64,000 nt of DNA, from positions 38,553-102,552 of the forward strand of contig DJUX01000042.1 in the NCBI GenBank assembly GCA_002440665.1, read 5' to 3'. The translations under genes were made by a program, and so were the position numbers. Shown here piece after piece: positions 27,011 through 34,880 of the stretch. Position 1 is the first letter of the stretch, and every line of letters begins with the position of its first letter. The notes under the pieces were generated by a model that saw only the letters and a list, made by a program, of their open reading frames with translations, was not told the origin of the DNA and searched no databases. Source of the stretch: Dechloromonas sp. UBA6271 (GTDB taxonomy: Bacteria; Pseudomonadota; Gammaproteobacteria; Burkholderiales; Rhodocyclaceae).

Positions 27011-28072
27011 CTACGTTGCGGCGAATATCACTCGATTCCGTCCGGCTTGCTTCGCTTCGTACAAGGCAGTATCGGCGCGACCGAGCAAGGCTTCCTTGGT
27101 TTCGCCCTGCCTCATCATTGCTCCGCCCAAGCTGATGGTGATGCTAATGTTCGCGCCCTTGACATGCATGGGCGTGCTGCCGATTTCGTCGCGGATACGC
27201 TCAGCAACGACTTGAGCCAGACTGATATCGGTATTTTTCAAAATGACGGTAAACTCTTCTCCACCAAAGCGTCCCGCGATATCGAAATCGCGCACTGCTG
27301 CCCGGATTCTCTTCGCCGTATGCCGCAACACCATATCGCCGACCAGGTGGCCGTAGGTGTCGTTTACATTCTTGAAATAATCCAAATCGGCCATCAAGAC
27401 GCATAACGGCTGCCTCCGCTCTTCGGCTTTCCTGACCTGTTGCTCCAATTGCTCCATCAGGCTGCTGAAGCTTGTCAAACCAGTAAGTTGATCGGTCGAA
27501 GTCTTATGGTGCAAGCGCGATACTTTCTCCTCAGCTTCGGCCAGGGCTTTTTGTAGCGCATCGATCCTAGCTTCACTGTGGCTTGCGGTTGCCAGATAGG
27601 TATCGAGCTCACCGAGCTTCATGGCATGAACGGTCAGCAATCGAATGTCGTCTGCGGATTGTTCGCTGGTCGCCAGACATTCGACGATGGACTGAAGCAT
27701 CAGGCTGTGTTGCAGATGCCACACAGCAAGAGGAATACCGGCGTGGGCGCAGGCGGCGGGAAAATTCCTGCGCCCGGCAAAATAGGCGGGGGTATCAAAA
27801 TCCAGGCCAAAACTGTTCAGATAGTCTATCCAACTCTGCCGGAATGCTTCGCCAAAGTGATTCTGGCCGGCGGGCGAAAAGTCAGGAAGGTGTGCCAGTC
27901 TGGCAAGGCAGGCATCGACCCGCGTTGCCACGAAATCAGCCGTCAGGACGGAGCGAAGTTTTCGTGTCATCGCCTGATCCGCAGCGAGGCCAAGCGCCGT
28001 AATGACCTGCCGCGCCTGCGTCGGGTCAGGATCATGCGTAGCCCTGTTTCGTAGCGAGAGATTGTCTTCCAA
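27011..28072 (-). CDS. Diguanylate cyclase with N-terminal globin-like sensor
   Basis: A 353-residue cytoplasmic protein. Residues about 20-165 are all-helical and resemble the protoglobin/globin-coupled sensor domain (LARLAHLPDFSPAGQNHFGEAFRQSW; FPAACAHAGIPLAVWHLQHSLML), though haem ligation is not proven. A coiled-coil linker (about 165-190) leads to a GGDEF domain: DLDYFKNVNDTYGH and an active-site RFGGEEF. RDFD five residues before the motif matches the RxxD inhibitory site. It should make c-di-GMP in response to a ligand such as oxygen. It sits alone between repeat remnants, in an accessory segment. Confidence 0.85.
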   Translation of the reverse strand: MEDNLSLRNRATHDPDPTQARQVITALGLAADQAMTRKLRSVLTADFVATRVDACLARLAHLPDFSPAGQNHFGEAFRQSWIDYLNSFGLDFDTPAYFAGRRNFPAACAHAGIPLAVWHLQHSLMLQSIVECLATSEQSADDIRLLTVHAMKLGELDTYLATASHSEARIDALQKALAEAEEKVSRLHHKTSTDQLTGLTSFSSLMEQLEQQVRKAEERRQPLCVLMADLDYFKNVNDTYGHLVGDMVLRHTAKRIRAAVRDFDIAGRFGGEEFTVILKNTDISLAQVVAERIRDEIGSTPMHVKGANISITISLGGAMMRQGETKEALLGRADTALYEAKQAGRNRVIFAAT

Positions 28073-28270
28073 GTGGGCACCCCTTCATTCTGGACACGTG
28101 AATCCAGCCTGGTTGTCCGCAACCAGGACATCCAAGGCCATTGTCCCTGAAAGCGCAAAGAATTGCTGCGTCATGCGCGATCGCGCGGTTGGTCCTCCGC
28201 TTCCAGGCTGCGTAAATCAAAGCATCAATCAAAGGGGTCAGGCTCGGATAATCTCTTGATTTATCTTTCT
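28073..28270. other. Non-coding gap with perfect hairpin and GGGGTCAG remnant
   Basis: No gene seen. A perfect 8-bp stem CCTGGTTG-TCCG-CAACCAGG spans 28108-28127, REP-like and lacking a T-tract. A segment GGGGTCAGGCTCGG starts at 28234, flanked by AATCAA and TTGATT; it resembles the short conserved ends seen around REP-associated transposase remnants. Its lower-GC end merges into the DUF2442 gene. Confidence 0.5.
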
Positions 28271-28522
28271 TTAGTCTATTGAAACCAGAGGAAACGTATC
28301 CGGTCGACGGATCGACTCAAGTGAAAGGTCAATATCCAGTTCCGGCCAGTACAGGTGCTCCGGCGTCGGCCATTCGACATGGGTTAGTTGCTCTATGGTG
28401 GCCCGGCGAAACCACGGGAATTGCTCAAACGGAAGCAGCAACTCTTCGTTAGCCAGCAGCAGCCAGAACCCGTGTTTTGAAACGTGGGTAACCTCAGGAG
28501 CCAAAATGGCGGTGCCAGGCAT
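28271..28522 (-). CDS. DUF2442 domain protein
   Basis: An 83-residue protein matching the DUF2442 pattern: VTHVSKHGFWLLLANEELLLPFEQFPWFRRATIEQL and EWPTPEHLYWPELDIDLSLESIRRP. The family is small, often next to a DUF4160 gene, and may be toxin-antitoxin-like, but function is unproven. No DUF4160 partner is seen upstream here; only about 100 bases with a dispersed-motif copy separate it from the next gene. Base composition is less GC-rich than neighbours, consistent with acquisition. Confidence 0.75.
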   Translation of the reverse strand: MPGTAILAPEVTHVSKHGFWLLLANEELLLPFEQFPWFRRATIEQLTHVEWPTPEHLYWPELDIDLSLESIRRPDTFPLVSID

Positions 28523-28584
28523 TTGTGATTTCTCCGATGTGGGGTTTCAACGACTGAAGGAAGGCTGACACCCTGTTTCCGGCG

Positions 28585-28600
28585 CCTGTTGCGGTCGACC
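28585..28600 (+). repeat. Dispersed motif copy CCTGTTGCGGTCGACC
   Basis: One of several intergenic copies of a short motif with core TTGCGGTCGAC followed by an A-run (here CCAAAAAGGGGAAAAAACC). It lies just beyond the stop codon of the GGDEF/EAL gene. Other copies include 48152-48166 and, reversed, 54940-54954. Role unknown. Confidence 0.6.
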
Positions 28601-28628
28601 GCCAAAAAGGGGAAAAAACCGAGGCGCT

Positions 28629-30467
28629 TTACGTCTGCGCCGGGATCACCAACCCATGACGGCGTAGCAGGGCTTCGAGGTCATGGCTCTCCATCGCCGG
28701 GCGGCAGTAGAACCCCTGAAACTCATCGCAGCCCTCGTCGCGCAGTGAATCGAACTGGCACTGCGCTTCCACGCCTTCGGCGACAACCGTCATCGACAGG
28801 CCGTGCGCCATGGCAATGAGGGCGCGCGTGATGGCAAGGTCGTCGCGGTTGTGCGGGAGATGTTTCACGAAAGCGCGGTCGACCTTGAGAACATCTACCG
28901 GCAACGCCTTCAGGTAGGCGAGGGGGGAATAGCCGGTACCGAAATCATCGATGGCGATGCGAACGCCGAGGGCGCGCAGGGACTCGAGCAGGGTGGTGGC
29001 TTCGGCCATGTTATTCATCACCGCCGTCTCGGTGATTTCGAATTCGAGCATGGCGGGATCGACGCCGCTGGCCCGCAAGACCCCGGCAACGTGCTCCGCC
29101 AGCGACGGGTCGGTCAATTGACTGGTGGAGAGGTTCACGGCGATGGAAAAGTGCGGCAGGCCTGCACGTTGCCAGGCCAGTGCCTGGCGGCACGCCTGTT
29201 CGATGACCCACTTGCCGAGCGAATTGATGAAGTTGCTGGACTCCGCAACGTGGATGAAGCGGTCAGGGCCCAGCACACCCAGCGTCGGATGGTGCCAGCG
29301 GATCAGCGCCTCGACGCCCAGCAGTTTCCCGGAACTGAACTCGATTTTCGGTTGATAGTAGAGGTGGAACTCGTTGTTGCGTAGGCCTTCGCGCAGACCC
29401 TTCTCGATTTCGAAACGCTCGAGGACGCTCTCGCCGAGGTCGGCAGAATATTCGGTGGCGCGGTTGTGGCCGAGCGCTTTGGCGCGATACATCGCCATGT
29501 CGGCATTGGCAAGCAGTGTAGACACATCGTTTCCGTCATCGGGGAACACCGCGACGCCGATGCTGGCCGTCACCGTGACCTCGTGGCCCTGAAGCTGCAT
29601 CGGTTCACCGACCGCGGCGAGTATCTTTGAAGCCAGCAGTTGCAGACCGTGTCGGTCGGAAATGGTCTCGACCATCACCACGAACTCGTCGCCACCGAGC
29701 CGTGCCACCAGGTCGCTTTGGCGGACCTTCGCGCGAAGGCGCTGGGCGATTTCGCGCAACAGTTGGTCCCCGGTCGCATGGCCGAGGGTGTCGTTGACCG
29801 ACTTGAAACCGTCGAGGTCGATGAAAAGAATGGCCAGGCTCTCGCCGGCGCGCCGCGCCTTGCTGACTGCATGCTCGAGCGCGTCGGTCATCGAGGCGCG
29901 GTTGTGCAGGCCGGTCAGTGAATCGTGCGTCGCCATGTCCTGAATGGTTCCCAGCGCATTGACCAGTTCCGCATTGGCTCGCATGATGCGCGACCGCATC
30001 ACGCCGATGCGCGCCCCGATCCACGCGAATGGCGGCAACAGCAGCGCCAGCCACGCCCACTGATACCATTCGATGAACACATCGACCTTGTCGGGCTTGA
30101 AACTCATCAGCAGATTGATGACCAGTGCGTACCCGGCCAGCATGAACAGCGTAGTGGTGCCGAAATCACGGGGCTTGAAACGGAATACGCCGAACAGCAT
30201 CACGACCAGGCACCAGGCCAGCACCAGGCTGCGGTCGCGCTCGAAGTAATAGGCGACGAACATGATCACCGCGATCGCCGCCAGCGTCTGTGCGAGCGTC
30301 AGGGCGGGGTCGGCGAAGCGCTGGTTGAATTTCAGCTTGAACGCGGCAAGCAGTGCCAGGTTCACGACGACGATCAGCGCGACGCTAGCGAGCAGGCCAC
30401 GCAGGCCGATCAGCCCGGCGGCATGGCCAAGGCACAGCAGCAGCGAGCCAACCAGATAGGCGCCCAC
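28629..30467 (-). CDS. Membrane GGDEF-EAL c-di-GMP turnover protein
   Basis: A 612-residue protein with about five N-terminal membrane helices (to about residue 165), then a GGDEF domain (residues about 185-345; RLGGDEF intact, RQSD matching the RxxD inhibitory site) and an EAL domain (about 365-610). The EAL part keeps GVEALIRW, EFEITETAVM and IDDFGTGYSPLAYLKALPVDVLKVDRAFV, so phosphodiesterase activity is plausible. The GTG start at 30467 is uncertain: the frame stays open upstream to 30555 with helix-compatible sequence but no standard start codon, so a little of the N-terminus may be lost by a frameshift. Confidence 0.88.
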   Translation of the reverse strand: MGAYLVGSLLLCLGHAAGLIGLRGLLASVALIVVVNLALLAAFKLKFNQRFADPALTLAQTLAAIAVIMFVAYYFERDRSLVLAWCLVVMLFGVFRFKPRDFGTTTLFMLAGYALVINLLMSFKPDKVDVFIEWYQWAWLALLLPPFAWIGARIGVMRSRIMRANAELVNALGTIQDMATHDSLTGLHNRASMTDALEHAVSKARRAGESLAILFIDLDGFKSVNDTLGHATGDQLLREIAQRLRAKVRQSDLVARLGGDEFVVMVETISDRHGLQLLASKILAAVGEPMQLQGHEVTVTASIGVAVFPDDGNDVSTLLANADMAMYRAKALGHNRATEYSADLGESVLERFEIEKGLREGLRNNEFHLYYQPKIEFSSGKLLGVEALIRWHHPTLGVLGPDRFIHVAESSNFINSLGKWVIEQACRQALAWQRAGLPHFSIAVNLSTSQLTDPSLAEHVAGVLRASGVDPAMLEFEITETAVMNNMAEATTLLESLRALGVRIAIDDFGTGYSPLAYLKALPVDVLKVDRAFVKHLPHNRDDLAITRALIAMAHGLSMTVVAEGVEAQCQFDSLRDEGCDEFQGFYCRPAMESHDLEALLRRHGLVIPAQT

Positions 30468-30727
30468 GCTGAGCAGGAAGCCGTGCCAGCATTTGTCAGC
30501 GTGTGGTCCGCCGGAAATTTTCGCGAGGAAGTCGATGGGGCAGCCTTTTCTTCATTCCCTTCCGGACGCAAGCAATTCGGCCAGCAGAAGGTTTTTCAAG
30601 AGCATAGCAAAAGGAGAATCGAAGGTGTCAGGCTCGAATCGACGGACCCGATACCCCGGGACGGCGAGCGCCCTGGCATGATCGTCGCGGTCGACTCGAA
30701 AAAAATGCCAGAATCCGAAAACGGCGA

Positions 30728-32956
30728 TCAGCGCACGCAGTCGACGTAGTAGCTGCCGTCAGCACCCTTGACCAGGCCATGGACGTCGGTCTCGAAACCG
30801 GGGAACGCGGCATTGAATTCGCGGGCGAATTTCAGGTAGCTGCAGATCGTCTTGTTGAATCGCTCGCCCGGAATCAGTAGCGGAATACCCGGCGGGTAGG
30901 GGGTCAGCAGGACGGCGGTCACGCGGCCTTCCAGCGCGTCGACCGGCACGCGTTCGATCTCGCGGTGGGCCATCTTGGCGAAGGCATCCGCCGGGCGCAT
31001 GGCCGGCACCATGTCCGACAGGTACATCTCGGTGGTCAGGCGGGCGACGTCGTTCTGCTTGTATACGCTGTGGATCTGCGTGCATAGATCGCGCAGGCCG
31101 ACGCGCTCGTAGCGCGGGTTCTTCTGCACGAACTCGGGCAGCACGCGCCACAACGGCTGGTTCTTGTCGTAGTCGTCCTTGAACTGCTGCAGGGCGGTGA
31201 CCAGCGTATTCCAGCGGCCCTTGGTGATGCCGATGGTGAACATGATGAAGAAGCTGTAGAGGCCGCACTTCTCGACGATGACGCCGTGTTCGGCCAAATA
31301 TTTGGTGACGATGGCGGCCGGGATGCCGAACTCGTCGGCGAAGTCGCCATCGACGTCGAGGCCGGGGGTGATGATGGTAGCCTTGATCGGGTCGAGCATG
31401 TTGAAGCCATCGGCCAAGTTGTTGAAGCCGTGCCAGCGCTCGCCCGGCTTGAGCATCCACGCTTCGCGTTCCTCGATGCCTTCTTCGGACAGGTCGTCCG
31501 GCCCCCATACCTTGAACCACCAGTCGACGCCCCACTCTTCGTCGACCTTGCGCATGGCGCGGCGAAAGTCGAGGGCCTCGGTGATCGATTCCTCGACCAG
31601 CGCCGTACCGCCCGGCGCCTCCATCATCGCCGCGGCGACGTCGCAGGAGGCGATGATCGAATACTGCGGCGAAGTCGAGGTATGCATCAGGTAAGCCTCG
31701 TTGAAGATGTCGCGGTCGAGCTTACGGTTTTCGCAATCCTGCACCAGAATCTGCGACGCCTGACTGAGGCCGGCCAGCAGCTTGTGGGTCGATTGCGTCG
31801 AGAAGATCATCGACTCCTTGCAGCGCGGGCGGTCGGCGCCGATGGCATGGTAATCACCGTAGAAATCGTGGAAGGCGGCATGCGGCAACCAGGCTTCGTC
31901 GAAATGCAGGGTGTCGATCTTGCCGTCCAGTTCCTCCTTGATGTCCTCGACGTTGTAGAGGATGCCGTCATAGGTCGATTGCGTGATGGTCAGCACGCGC
32001 GGCTTGGCAGTCTTGTCGGTAATGAACGGGTTGGCGGCGATCTTCTTCTGGATGTTTTCCCAGAGGAATTCCGATTTTGGAATCGGCCCGATGATGCCGA
32101 AATTATTGCGCGTCGGCATCAGGAAGACCGGAATGGCGCCGGTCATCATGATCGAGTGCAGTACCGACTTGTGGCAGTTGCGGTCGACGACGACGATGTC
32201 GCCCGGCGCCACGGTCGAGTGCCAGACGATCTTGTTCGATGTGGACGTGCCGTTGGTGACGAAATACAGGTGGTCGGCGTTGAAGATGCGCGCCGCATTG
32301 CGCTCCGAGGCGGCAACCGGTCCGGTGTGATCGAGCAACTGACCGAGTTCCTCGACGGCATTGCAGACGTCGGCGCGCAGCATGTTCTCGCCGAAGAACT
32401 GGTGGAACATCTGGCCGACGGGCGATTTCAGGAAGGCGACGCCGCCGGAATGGCCGGGACAGTGCCAGGAGTAGGAACCGTCGGCAGCGTAGTGGGTCAG
32501 CGCCCGGAAGAAGGGTGGCGGCAGGGATTGCAAATAAGCCTTGGCTTCGCGCTTGACGTTACGGGCGATGAACTCGGGCGTATCCTCGAACATGTGGATG
32601 AAGCCGTGCAGTTCGCGCAGCACGTCATTCGGGATATGGCGCGAGGTGCGCGTCTCGCCGTGCAGGAAGATGGGGATTTCCAGGTTGCGGTTGCGAATCT
32701 CGGTAACGAAGGCGCGCAGTTCGGCCAGCGTTTCCTCGGGTTCCAGCGCCAGTTCCTCGTCGTCGATCGACAGGATAAAGGCGCTGGCGCGCGACTGCTG
32801 CTGCGCGAACGAGGTCAGGTCGCCGTAACTGGTGACGCCCAGCACTTCCAGCCCTTCCTTTTCCAGCGCATCGGCCAGGGCGCGAATGCCGAGGCCGGAA
32901 GTGTTCTCCGAACGGAAGTCTTCGTCGATGATGATGACGGGAAAGTGGAAACGCAT
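30728..32956 (-). CDS. PLP-dependent arginine/lysine/ornithine decarboxylase
   Basis: A 742-residue enzyme of the bacterial basic amino-acid decarboxylase family (AdiA/CadA/SpeC/SpeF type). Order: response-regulator-like wing domain (about residues 1-130), PLP core with SFST-type lysine site STQSTHKLLAGLSQASQ, and a C-terminal domain ending PGIPLLIPGERF and DVHGLVKGADGSYYVDC. It removes CO2 from a basic amino acid to give a polyamine or diamine. Substrate cannot be fixed from sequence; the lack of an antiporter gene nearby favours a biosynthetic role. A good AAGGA site precedes the ATG. A hairpin at 32978-32995 lies in its leader or ends the dcd transcript. Confidence 0.93.
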   Translation of the reverse strand: MRFHFPVIIIDEDFRSENTSGLGIRALADALEKEGLEVLGVTSYGDLTSFAQQQSRASAFILSIDDEELALEPEETLAELRAFVTEIRNRNLEIPIFLHGETRTSRHIPNDVLRELHGFIHMFEDTPEFIARNVKREAKAYLQSLPPPFFRALTHYAADGSYSWHCPGHSGGVAFLKSPVGQMFHQFFGENMLRADVCNAVEELGQLLDHTGPVAASERNAARIFNADHLYFVTNGTSTSNKIVWHSTVAPGDIVVVDRNCHKSVLHSIMMTGAIPVFLMPTRNNFGIIGPIPKSEFLWENIQKKIAANPFITDKTAKPRVLTITQSTYDGILYNVEDIKEELDGKIDTLHFDEAWLPHAAFHDFYGDYHAIGADRPRCKESMIFSTQSTHKLLAGLSQASQILVQDCENRKLDRDIFNEAYLMHTSTSPQYSIIASCDVAAAMMEAPGGTALVEESITEALDFRRAMRKVDEEWGVDWWFKVWGPDDLSEEGIEEREAWMLKPGERWHGFNNLADGFNMLDPIKATIITPGLDVDGDFADEFGIPAAIVTKYLAEHGVIVEKCGLYSFFIMFTIGITKGRWNTLVTALQQFKDDYDKNQPLWRVLPEFVQKNPRYERVGLRDLCTQIHSVYKQNDVARLTTEMYLSDMVPAMRPADAFAKMAHREIERVPVDALEGRVTAVLLTPYPPGIPLLIPGERFNKTICSYLKFAREFNAAFPGFETDVHGLVKGADGSYYVDCVR

Positions 32957-32977
32957 GGTGAATCCTTGAAAAGCGGC

Positions 32978-32995
32978 GACCCGCCGCAGCGGGTC
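32978..32995 (-). terminator. Hairpin between dcd and decarboxylase gene
   Basis: Stem GACCCGC (32978-32984), loop of four bases, GCGGGTC (32989-32995). On the minus strand it is followed by GCCGCTTTTC, a short T-run, so it can end the dcd transcript; it could also sit in the 5' leader of the decarboxylase mRNA. Confidence 0.6.
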
Positions 32996-33027
32996 ACAGA
33001 ATAAGACGGTTTCGTTACAGCCTGGCG

Positions 33028-33594
33028 TCAGATTTTCGGTAGCGTCACGCCGACCTGCCCCTGGTATTTGCCGCCACGATCCTTGTACGAGGTTTCACAG
33101 ATTTCGTCGGACTCGAAGAACAGCACCTGGGCGCAGCCTTCACCGGCGTAGATCTTGGCCGGCAGCGGCGTCGTGTTGGAGAACTCCAGCGTCACATAGC
33201 CTTCCCATTCCGGCTCGAACGGCGTCACATTGACGATGATGCCGCAACGGGCATAGGTCGATTTGCCGAGGCAGACGGTCAGCACCGAGCGCGGAATGCG
33301 GAAATATTCCATCGTCCGCGCCAGCGCGAAGGAGTTCGGCGGAATGATGCAGACATCGGATTCGATCTCGACGAAGGACTTCGGATCGAAATTCTTCGGA
33401 TCGACGACGGTTGAATTGATGTTGGTGAATACCTTGAATTCGCGCGCGCAGCGGATGTCGTAGCCGTAGCTGGAGGTGCCATAGGAGACGATCTTCTCGC
33501 CGTTGGCCTCGCGCACGAGCTCCGGTTCGAACGGCTCGATCATGCCGTGCTCGGCCGCCATGCGGCGTATCCATTTATCTGATTTGATGGCCAT
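33028..33594 (-). CDS. dcd: dCTP deaminase
   Basis: A 188-residue trimeric enzyme converting dCTP to dUTP for thymidylate synthesis. It starts MAIKSDKWIRRMA and carries the core VLTVCLGKSTYARCGIIVNVTPFEPEWEGYVTLEFSN with the catalytic Glu in the PFEPEWEG-to-VTLEFSN stretch. It ends with the usual KYQGQVGVTLP. Length and motifs match the monofunctional proteobacterial enzyme. It is downstream of apbC with a clear terminator between, so it likely has its own promoter. Confidence 0.97.
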   Translation of the reverse strand: MAIKSDKWIRRMAAEHGMIEPFEPELVREANGEKIVSYGTSSYGYDIRCAREFKVFTNINSTVVDPKNFDPKSFVEIESDVCIIPPNSFALARTMEYFRIPRSVLTVCLGKSTYARCGIIVNVTPFEPEWEGYVTLEFSNTTPLPAKIYAGEGCAQVLFFESDEICETSYKDRGGKYQGQVGVTLPKI

Positions 33595-33612
33595 TTTTTA
33601 TCATCCGCGCTG

Positions 33613-33644
33613 CAAAAAGCAAAGGCGGGATTTTACCCGCCTTT
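33613..33644 (-). terminator. Rho-independent terminator after apbC
   Basis: Stem AAAGGCGGG (33621-33629) and CCCGCCTTT (33636-33644) with a 6-base loop. On the minus strand the stem is followed by GCTTTTTG. It lies 22 bases beyond the apbC stop and ends that transcript before dcd. Confidence 0.85.
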
Positions 33645-33665
33645 GTGTGGGGATTTGGCAAAAAA

Positions 33666-34757
33666 TTAGGTGTTCTGGACCACGATATTTGGGAATTTCG
33701 AGGTCATGTCCTTGGCCTTCTCGGCGATCTTGACTGCGATGCGCCGGGCGATGCCGCGATAGATCTCGGCGGTGCGCGAATCCGGCGCACCGACGACGGT
33801 CGGCTTGCCGCTGTCGGCCATTTCGCGGATCGCCAGTTCCAGCGGCAGGCTGCCGAGGAATTCGACACCGTAATCGGCGCACATCTTCTCGCCGCCACCG
33901 CTGCCGAAGATGTGCTCCTCGTGGCCGCATTTCGAGCAGATGTGGATGCTCATGTTCTCGACGATGCCGAGAATCGGGACATTCACCTTCTCGAACATCT
34001 TCAGGCCCTTGCGCGCGTCGATCAACGCGATGTCCTGCGGCGTAGTGACGATCACGGCGCCAGTCACCGGCACCTTCTGGGTCAGGGAGAGCTGGATGTC
34101 GCCGGTACCCGGCGGCATGTCGACGATCAGATAATCGATCTCGCGCCAGTTGGTCTGGGCGAGCAACTGGTCGAGCGCCTGGGCGACCATCGGGCCGCGC
34201 CAGACCATCGGCGTTTCGACATCGACCATGAAGCCGATCGACATCGCCTGCAGGCCATAGGCTTCGAGCGGCTCCATGCTCTGGCCATCCTTCGATTCCG
34301 GCTGCTGGCCGGCGAGGCCGAGCATCTGCGGCTGCGACGGACCGTAGATGTCGGCGTCGAGGATGCCGACGCTGGCGCCTTCCTGGACCAGCGCCAAGGC
34401 CAGATTTACTGCAGTCGTGCTCTTGCCGACACCACCCTTGCCGGAGGCGACGGCGATGATGTTCTTGACCCCCGGCAACAGCTTGACGCCCAGCTGCACC
34501 GAGTGGGCGACGATCTTGCTGAAGACGTTGGCCGAGACATTACCGACACCCGGCAACGCACGCACCGCAGCGATCACCTGCTTGCGGATGGGATCGATCT
34601 GGGTCTTGGCCGGGTAGCCGAGCTCGACGTCGAAGGAGACGTCGTCGCCGTCGATCCTGATGTTCTTCACCGCCCTGCCGGCGACGAAATCCTTGCCTGT
34701 ATTGGGGTCGACCGCAGCAGCGAGGGCGGTCTTGATCTGTTGTTCTGTAAGGCTCAT
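33666..34757 (-). CDS. apbC: Iron-sulfur cluster carrier protein (Mrp/ApbC family P-loop ATPase)
   Basis: A 363-residue scaffold that carries Fe-S clusters to apo-proteins. An N-terminal MIP18/DUF59-like domain (residues 1-90, DPNTGKDFV...IRIDGDDVSFDVELGYPAK) precedes the deviant Walker A ASGKGGVGKSTTAVNLA and a CxxC cluster site in HICSKCGHEEHIFGSGGG. The start ATG at 34757 has CGGAG upstream; the longer open frame to the right is a shadow of metG. It is divergent from metG, a common arrangement in betaproteobacteria, with a 123-base promoter gap. Confidence 0.95.
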   Translation of the reverse strand: MSLTEQQIKTALAAAVDPNTGKDFVAGRAVKNIRIDGDDVSFDVELGYPAKTQIDPIRKQVIAAVRALPGVGNVSANVFSKIVAHSVQLGVKLLPGVKNIIAVASGKGGVGKSTTAVNLALALVQEGASVGILDADIYGPSQPQMLGLAGQQPESKDGQSMEPLEAYGLQAMSIGFMVDVETPMVWRGPMVAQALDQLLAQTNWREIDYLIVDMPPGTGDIQLSLTQKVPVTGAVIVTTPQDIALIDARKGLKMFEKVNVPILGIVENMSIHICSKCGHEEHIFGSGGGEKMCADYGVEFLGSLPLELAIREMADSGKPTVVGAPDSRTAEIYRGIARRIAVKIAEKAKDMTSKFPNIVVQNT

Positions 34758-34880
34758 GGAAACTCCGGATTGGGGTGGACTGCCGGGAAATACCCGAGCG
34801 ATTTTGTACAGTATACCGCAAACCCCGATTATCGCTGGGCTCGCGGTAAAATCGCGCTTTATTTTTGATTTGGCCACACC

